Origin: an uncultured Campylobacter sp.
GTDB lineage: Bacteria > Campylobacterota > Campylobacteria > Campylobacterales > Campylobacteraceae
DNA: 8,813 nucleotides
NCBI RefSeq assembly: GCF_937997535.1
Contig: NZ_CALKTT010000053.1
Span: 1-8,813 of the forward strand
Direction: 5' to 3'
Shown here: piece by piece, positions 4,137 to 8,813 of the stretch
Layout of the letters: every line of letters starts with the position of its first letter
How positions within the stretch are numbered: position 1 is the first letter of the stretch
Made by a program: the position numbers and the translations under genes
Notes under the pieces: model-generated
Told to the model about the DNA's origin: nothing
What the model saw: the letters and a program-made list of their open reading frames with translations, nothing else
Databases searched by the model: none

Positions 4137-6843
4137 AGTCGATCGTAGCCTGCTCCTCTTTTTGCTTGTAGCTTTCGATAAAATCGCCCACGCGCATATC
4201 GTCGTAACCCTCGATACCTACGCCGCACTCGAAGCCTTTGGCGACTTCCTTAGCGTCGTCTTTGAAGCGCTTGAGCGAGCTGACGTTGCCCTCAAAAACG
4301 ATGACGCCCTCTCTGATGACGCGGATCTTCGCGCCGCGAGCGATGAGCCCGTCGGTAACCATACAGCCCGCGATCTGCCCGATCTTAGGCACGTTGATAA
4401 CCTGGCGGATCTCGGCTTGACCCAAGGCCTCCTCGCTGATGATCGGGCTCATAAGACCGCCCAAAAGCGCCTTGATATCGTCGATGAGATTGTAGATGAC
4501 GTTGTAGGTCTTAATCTGCGCGCCGCGCTCCTTGGCAAGCTCTTTGATCTCGCCCGTAGGACGGACGTTGAAGCCCAAGATCACGCAGTTTTCGCTAGCG
4601 CTTGCTAAGGCGATGTCGTTTTGCGTGATGCCGCCGATGCCGCTGTGGATGATATCGACCTTAACCTCGTCGTTGCGAAGCTTCTCAAGGCTTGCTTTGA
4701 TAGCCTCTAACGAGCCCGCGACGTCTGCCTTGACGATCACAGGAAGGCTTTTTAGCGAGCCTTCGGCAATCTTGGCGCTTAGCTCGTCGATGGTGACCTT
4801 GGTCGATTTGCTAAGCTCTTTTTGGCGTTGATGCTCGTAAATTTTGCTCGCGTACTCGCGCGCTTCCTTATCGCTTGAAACGCCGATCAGCGTCTCGCCC
4901 GCACCCGGAACCTCGCTAAGGCCTATGATGACGCCGCATTCGCCCGGTAAAATTTGCTTTAGCGCCCTGCCCTTATCGTCGCTAAGAGCACGCACCTTGC
5001 CGTATGCGATGCCTGCTACGACGGTGTCTCCGACGTGCAGGGTGCCGTTTTGCACGATGACGGTGGCAACGGCGCCGCGCCCCTTCTGCAGGGAGCTTTC
5101 GATGATGGTTGCCTTAGCCTGCTTGCTAGGATCGGCCTTAAGCTCCAAAAGATCGGCTTGCAAAAGCACGATCTCTAATAAATTTTCGATCCCCTCGCCC
5201 GTTTTTGCGGAGATCGGCACGAACTCGTAGCTGCCGCCCCACTCGGTAGGCATTATATCAAGCTCCGCAAGCCCAGTTTTTACGAGATCGGGATTAGCAT
5301 TAGGCTTGTCCATTTTATTTATCGCGATGATGATCGGCACGTTTGCCGCCTTGGCGTGCGCTATAGCCTCCTTAGTCTGAGGTTTGACGCCGTCGTCTGC
5401 GGCCACTACGATAATTACGATATCGGTAACCTCCGCTCCGCGCGCTCTCATCGAAGTAAAGGCCTCGTGACCCGGAGTGTCGATGAAGGTGATCTTCCTG
5501 CCATTTTTTTCGACCATATACGCGCCTACGTGCTGCGTGATGCCGCCCGCTTCGCCGCTTGCTACGCGAGAGTTTCGGATATAATCGAGCAGGCTCGTTT
5601 TGCCGTGATCGACGTGTCCCATAATAGTGATGACAGGCGCTCTAGCGATTAAATTTTCTTCGCCTTCGCTGTCCTCGTAAGCCTTGATGTAATCAAACTC
5701 CTGCGCCTCATCGACGATATTTACCTCGATGCCGAACTCACTTGCTAAAATTTCTATCGCATCCTCGTCCAAAAAGTCGTTTTTCGTCGTCATCATTCCA
5801 AGCGCAAATAGCTTGCCAATGATCTCGCTAGGCTGCTTTTTGATCTTATCGGCAAACTCATAGACGCGGATCTCTTTTGGGATATTTACCGAGCTTACGA
5901 TTTCGCTACCCTGCTCGCGAGGAGCTTTTTTATGCTTTTTGCGACCGCCGCGACTTATACCACCCTCACTGCTAAAAATTTGATTCTGCGAGGCGCGATA
6001 AATATTGGGTTGGTTTTTACTTTTGGTGCGATTTTCGGTCTGAATTGGTTTGACGGTGAAATCGGGCATTACCACGACATCTTCGTCCTCAATGACGATA
6101 TCCGCCATCTCGTGATCAGGAATGATGTCGATTTTAAGGGCATCCTCTTTTTTGGCGACGGGAGCTTTTTTCTTTTCGATCTTTTTCTTTTTCAAATTTA
6201 GTTCGGCATTTGAAAAGATCGCCTCTAGGCTCGCACTTATCTTTTCGCGCCTAGGCTCAGCTCTATCTTGTGCCGCCGGAGCTTGAACTTCCTTTTTCTT
6301 TTTTACGATGACTAGGCCACGACGCTTTTGCAGGCTCTCGCTAGCGATGCTATCGCCGCTGTTTATCTGCACCGGCGCAGGCTTTGAAGCGGTATTTTGC
6401 TTCTCCTCTTTCTCCTGCGGGGCGGAGGAAATTTCTTCTTTTTGATTTTGGGACTTTTCGGTTTTTGCCTCAGACTCTTGTGTACGCGCTTTTTCGTCGC
6501 TAGGCTCTTTGGCGCTCTGCGCGGACTCTTTGGATTCGGAAGCTTTTAAGCTTTCCGCCTTTTTAGGGCTCTCTTTTTTAGCGGTTTTTTTAGTTTCGCT
6601 CTGTTTTTTAGCGGGCTTATTCTCGTCTTCTTGCGCTTTTTCGGAGTTTTTCTTTGCGGGCTTTGACTTTTTCCCCGGTAAAATTCCCGTCTGGATATAA
6701 TCGTAAATAGCGGCAGCTTCCTCTTCGCTTACTTTATTCGACGCGGTTTTTACTCTCTTAAAGCCCATCTCCTGCGCTTTTTCGATTATCTCTTTGCTTG
6801 CGTATCCAAGCTCGTCCGCGATATCTTTAATCAGAACACCCAT
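4135..6843 (-). CDS. infB: Translation initiation factor IF-2
   Basis: IF-2 is the GTPase that places initiator fMet-tRNA on the 30S subunit and promotes 50S joining. The 902-residue product has an IF2_N domain (about 1-52), a long low-complexity Lys/Glu/Ser-rich linker (about 55-310), a second IF2_N-like domain (about 320-380), and the G domain. Its motifs are all intact: GHVDHGKT (409-416), GGITQHVGA (433-441), DTPGHE (455-460), NKMD (509-512) and SAK (545-547). Domain II follows (about 570-660), then the IF-2 specific domain (about 690-790) and the tRNA-binding C-terminal domain (about 805-895). The ATG at 6843 lies 17 bases inside the end of ylxR with a purine-rich AAGGAGAGG upstream, so translation is coupled. 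A strong palindrome covers its stop. The long antisense frames inside it are shadows. Confidence 0.98.
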   Translation of the reverse strand: MGVLIKDIADELGYASKEIIEKAQEMGFKRVKTASNKVSEEEAAAIYDYIQTGILPGKKSKPAKKNSEKAQEDENKPAKKQSETKKTAKKESPKKAESLKASESKESAQSAKEPSDEKARTQESEAKTEKSQNQKEEISSAPQEKEEKQNTASKPAPVQINSGDSIASESLQKRRGLVIVKKKKEVQAPAAQDRAEPRREKISASLEAIFSNAELNLKKKKIEKKKAPVAKKEDALKIDIIPDHEMADIVIEDEDVVVMPDFTVKPIQTENRTKSKNQPNIYRASQNQIFSSEGGISRGGRKKHKKAPREQGSEIVSSVNIPKEIRVYEFADKIKKQPSEIIGKLFALGMMTTKNDFLDEDAIEILASEFGIEVNIVDEAQEFDYIKAYEDSEGEENLIARAPVITIMGHVDHGKTSLLDYIRNSRVASGEAGGITQHVGAYMVEKNGRKITFIDTPGHEAFTSMRARGAEVTDIVIIVVAADDGVKPQTKEAIAHAKAANVPIIIAINKMDKPNANPDLVKTGLAELDIMPTEWGGSYEFVPISAKTGEGIENLLEIVLLQADLLELKADPSKQAKATIIESSLQKGRGAVATVIVQNGTLHVGDTVVAGIAYGKVRALSDDKGRALKQILPGECGVIIGLSEVPGAGETLIGVSSDKEAREYASKIYEHQRQKELSKSTKVTIDELSAKIAEGSLKSLPVIVKADVAGSLEAIKASLEKLRNDEVKVDIIHSGIGGITQNDIALASASENCVILGFNVRPTGEIKELAKERGAQIKTYNVIYNLIDDIKALLGGLMSPIISEEALGQAEIRQVINVPKIGQIAGCMVTDGLIARGAKIRVIREGVIVFEGNVSSLKRFKDDAKEVAKGFECGVGIEGYDDMRVGDFIESYKQKEEQATID

Positions 6844-7054
6844 TTAAAACCCTCTCCTTGATATGTCCCAAATCTGCACTAGACGCAAATTTAGATAGAT
6901 ATTTTGAAATTTTCTCTTTTTGATTTATGCAACCGTCGCAAATATAAAATTGTCTGTTTGAGCTTATATTTTTAAAATTTTGCAAAAAGGCGTGGAGTTC
7001 GCGCTTGGCGAAGCGCCCCTTGCAAATAACACACATCCTAATCGGTTCGCTCAT
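6827..7054 (-). CDS. ylxR: YlxR-family (DUF448) small protein
   Basis: The 75-residue product begins RMCVICKGRFAKRELHAF, the usual N-terminal signature of YlxR (R-x-C-x-x-C ... KKEL), and sits directly before infB, the typical location. YlxR proteins have an RNA-binding-type fold; in Bacillus a nucleoid/RNase P-related role has been proposed, and the function here is unproven. Four cysteines form two pairs, C8-x2-C11 and C39-x2-C42 (ICDGC), suggesting a bound zinc. The C-terminal half is basic. It starts 21 bases after the thrB stop and overlaps infB by 17 bases. The ribosome site is weak: only AAAGA about 13 bases upstream. A TATAAT lies 4-9 bases before the ATG. Met7 is a less likely start because it would cut into the conserved RMC motif. 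Confidence 0.88.
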   Translation of the reverse strand: MSEPIRMCVICKGRFAKRELHAFLQNFKNISSNRQFYICDGCINQKEKISKYLSKFASSADLGHIKERVLNGCSD

Positions 7055-7057
7055 GCG

Positions 7058-7063
7058 ATTATA
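7058..7063 (-). promoter_or_regulatory. Possible internal promoter (TATAAT) before ylxR-infB
   Basis: The minus strand reads AAAGATATAATCGC just before the ylxR ATG, an exact TATAAT. A transcript from it would start at or just inside the ylxR start codon, so it would be leaderless for ylxR or serve mainly infB. The match may also be chance in an A/T-rich 21-base gap. Confidence 0.3.
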
Positions 7064-7075
7064 TCTTTATTTTTC

Positions 7076-7957
7076 TTAGTCAATATTAAAGCCGCCATTG
7101 TCGATATCTAAAATTTCGACGCGGAAGTTTTTAAAATTTTCGCTAAGGCAGGCTTTAAGCTTTGCGGCGTCGGCTCTATAGGCTAAATTTAAAAAGCTTG
7201 AGCCGCTGCCGGAGAGCGAGCTCATAAGCGCGCCGTTATCATAGGCGATCTCGCGCACCCCAAAAAGCTGCGGAAGCACGCCCATACGCATCTGCTCGTG
7301 CATCTTGTCGATACAGGCATAGCGCAAGCTGTCGTAATCGCGTCGCATAAAGCAAGCACTCAGAAACGCCGCGTGCGAGAGGTTGCTAACGCAATCTTTG
7401 ATCGAAAAGCTCTTAGGCAGCCTGCCGCGCGATTCGTTCGTAGGCATCGGCGTATCGGGGATAACGACGACCGCTTGCAGATCTTGCGAAATTTCGCATT
7501 TTTGCGTGCGAACCGTCTTACCGTCCACGACGCTACTTACAAAGCCGCCAAGCGTTGCGGGCGCGATATTATCGGGGTGATTTTCATATTCCAGCGCCGT
7601 GTTTAAAATTTTAGCGCGATCGATCTCAAACCCGCAAATTTTATAAGCGCTTGCGATGGCGCCTACGATCACGGCCGAGCTACTGCCCAGCCCGCGCGAA
7701 AACGGGATGTTGTTGTGAAAAGCAAATTTAAAATTTATCTCTTGCCCGCCGCCTAGTTTTTTGTAAATTTCATTGAAAATATTCAAAAAAGCGTTGCCCT
7801 TTTTTAGCCACGCTCTGTCGCTGCCCTCGCCGCTAAGCGATACGCAAAAAAACTTCTGCTCGGTAATCTCTACTTCGTTAAATAGCCCTAGGCTAAGGCC
7901 TAGCGCGTCGAAACCTGGGCCTAAATTTGCGCTCGTCGCAGGAATTCTTATAATCAA
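7076..7957 (-). CDS. thrB: Homoserine kinase ThrB, TTG start
   Basis: ThrB phosphorylates L-homoserine with ATP, the step before threonine synthase in cytosolic threonine synthesis. The 293-residue product has normal length and GHMP-kinase motifs: PATSANLGPGFDALG (6-20), the ATP-binding loop PFSRGLGSSSA (85-95), E-N-H-P-D-N (125-130) and the C-terminal glycine motif LSGSGSS (248-254). The start codon is TTG (7955-7957). It is chosen because AGGAG lies exactly five bases upstream and the product then begins MIIRIPATSANLGPG, as expected for the family. The ribosome site overlaps the TAG stop of tsaB, 8 bases away, so translation is probably coupled. Its position between a tRNA-modification gene and ylxR-infB is the usual Campylobacter arrangement rather than a threonine operon. 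Confidence 0.96.
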   Translation of the reverse strand: MIIRIPATSANLGPGFDALGLSLGLFNEVEITEQKFFCVSLSGEGSDRAWLKKGNAFLNIFNEIYKKLGGGQEINFKFAFHNNIPFSRGLGSSSAVIVGAIASAYKICGFEIDRAKILNTALEYENHPDNIAPATLGGFVSSVVDGKTVRTQKCEISQDLQAVVVIPDTPMPTNESRGRLPKSFSIKDCVSNLSHAAFLSACFMRRDYDSLRYACIDKMHEQMRMGVLPQLFGVREIAYDNGALMSSLSGSGSSFLNLAYRADAAKLKACLSENFKNFRVEILDIDNGGFNID

Positions 7958-7965
7958 GCTCTCTC

Positions 7966-8364
7966 CTAAACCGCTTCTATGATGTAATTTGGAAGTATAT
8001 CATCGCTTTTATTTAAAACCGATAAATCCTGCGGCAAAGATAGCGCAGCGGGGGCGCATTTTTTCATCCTGATTTCGCTGCGTTCGTAAACGTAGTTGAA
8101 GTTTTTATTCGCTCTGATCGGCCCGAAGCCGCTTAGCTCAAAGCCGCTGATGGCGTACAGCGGCACATCAAGAGCGATGCTAAGCGTGCGCAATATCACA
8201 TAGCTTACTTTCATACCCATGAAGCTGCCCGGGGTATTTGCGTAGATGAGCTCTTTGATTTTATAAGTTTTTAGAATTTCGCTAAATTTGCAGATCAGAA
8301 ATTTATCAGCCTTTTCACCTTCAGCGCTCGTAAATTCCGCTATCTTAGCGCCGTTTTCATACAC
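7966..8364 (-). CDS. tsaB: TsaB-like tRNA threonylcarbamoyladenosine biosynthesis protein
   Basis: TsaB is a non-catalytic partner of TsaD in making the t6A modification at position 37 of ANN-decoding tRNAs. The visible signature is TPGSFMGMKVSYVILRTLSIALDVPLYAISGFEL, equivalent to the family's GPGSFTGLR...GLA...P...VSSLE. The coordinates use GTG at 8364, the only standard start codon in frame, giving 132 residues. This start has no ribosome site and drops the first beta strand. Upstream codons in the same frame encode KEIEILIAALSAPCLLGVYENG, which looks like the missing N-terminal strand-turn-strand (usual form ILAIDTS...VAL). The frame is open back to the lpxC stop (8428). A start at ATC 8416-8418, with TAAGG seven bases upstream, would give 150 residues. 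The protein is shorter than E. coli TsaB (about 230). It lies between lpxC and thrB in one operon. Confidence 0.85.
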   Translation of the reverse strand: MYENGAKIAEFTSAEGEKADKFLICKFSEILKTYKIKELIYANTPGSFMGMKVSYVILRTLSIALDVPLYAISGFELSGFGPIRANKNFNYVYERSEIRMKKCAPAALSLPQDLSVLNKSDDILPNYIIEAV

Positions 8365-8427
8365 ACCGAGCAGGCACGGAGCGCTAAGAGCAGCGATTAG
8401 AATTTCAATCTCTTTGATTTTGCAACC

Positions 8428-8813
8428 TTAAGCAAAGACTTTTTGATATTCGCGCACAACCTCGGCGGTAAGATCTACTAGCTCGAAATTTTTAGCATCG
8501 GCTAAAACTGATAAAGTTAGTTTATGATTTAGATCGTGGCTTCCCGCAAACGCCGTATAATCGCCTAAAATTGGAGCGCCAACGAGCGCAAGATCGCCGA
8601 TCGCGTCTAAAATTTTATGGCGGACGAACTCGTTTTCAAAGCGCAATCCCTCGGGATTTAAAATTTTATTCTCATCGATTACGACGGCGTTTTCTAAGCT
8701 GCCGCCTAGAGCTAACCCCATTGAGCGTAGCGCCTGCACGTCTTTCAAAAACCCAAAAGTTCTGGCGCGTGAAATTTCTTTAAGATAGGCTTTTTTGCTA
8801 AATTCAAAAACAT
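8428..8813 (-). CDS. lpxC: UDP-3-O-acyl-N-acetylglucosamine deacetylase LpxC, C-terminal part
   Basis: LpxC is the zinc deacetylase that commits UDP-GlcNAc derivatives to lipid A synthesis. The window holds about 128 codons of the 3' end; the 5' part lies beyond the right edge. In frame the sequence reads FEFSKKAYLKEISRARTFGF, then LKDVQALRSMGLALGGSLENAVV, then the zinc motif FVRHKILDAIGDL (His and Asp ligands) and GSHDLNHKLTL, whose His corresponds to the catalytic His of the family's SGHALNN motif. It ends VVREYQKVFA and TAA at 8428. An apparent Met start at 8748 is only a TTG inside ARTFGFLKD and is not the true start. The tsaB coding frame follows in the same reading frame after this stop. 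The upstream promoter of the whole operon is outside the window. Confidence 0.96.
   Translation of the reverse strand, partial: VFEFSKKAYLKEISRARTFGFLKDVQALRSMGLALGGSLENAVVIDENKILNPEGLRFENEFVRHKILDAIGDLALVGAPILGDYTAFAGSHDLNHKLTLSVLADAKNFELVDLTAEVVREYQKVFA

Noticed and set aside
3946..4608. 220-codon plus-strand frame
   Set aside because: It runs antisense into the conserved 3' half of infB. Its second half is the mirror of IF-2 codons and the first half is AT-rich spacer; there is no family resemblance.
8428..8748. LpxC starting at 8748 as a short 106-residue protein
   Set aside because: The apparent start is a TTG inside the conserved ARTFGFLKD motif and the frame continues to the right edge; the gene is cut by the window, not truncated.

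Overview
The window reads as a chromosomal segment of a relatively G+C-rich Campylobacter (Campylobacterota), for example the C. gracilis / C. rectus / C. curvus type. This rests on three things: the gene order lpxC-tsaB-thrB-ylxR-infB-rbfA-rimP, which matches the order I know from C. jejuni; the protein flavour; and spacers full of AAATTT-type motifs. The species is an inference. No mobile element, phage gene, CRISPR array or RNA gene was recognised.

Layout, right to left along the minus strand: the 3' part of lpxC (lipid A), tsaB (tRNA t6A modification), thrB (homoserine kinase), ylxR (small RNA-binding-type protein) and infB (initiation factor IF-2). These are tightly packed, with overlaps or gaps of a few to a few tens of bases, and look like one transcription unit. 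A gene-free spacer of about 1.1 kb (3014-4134) then separates infB from rbfA and rimP, which overlap by 8 bases. rbfA carries its own TATAAT inside a perfect inverted repeat, so the ribosome-maturation pair probably has its own promoter. Beyond rimP lies a 0.7 kb repeat-rich spacer, then one plus-strand gene for a small hydrophobic membrane protein (1301-1555). After another 0.5 kb spacer comes ribD (riboflavin synthesis), which runs off the left edge on the minus strand.

The genes are mostly core housekeeping: IF-2, RbfA, RimP and YlxR serve translation initiation and 30S maturation; TsaB, ThrB, RibD and LpxC serve tRNA modification, threonine, flavin and lipid A synthesis. The unusual parts are between the genes. 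A nine-G homopolymer lies directly before a TAGAAT box upstream of the small membrane-protein gene, a classic layout for phase-variable transcription in Campylobacter. The three spacers (about 2.3 kb of 8.8 kb) hold degenerate repeats, palindromes and hairpins with no recognisable genes. tsaB lacks a convincing standard start codon, and thrB starts with TTG. I found no evidence for a wholly new multi-gene system; the best candidates for something undescribed are the poly-G switch and the repeat-filled spacer inside the infB-rbfA operon.
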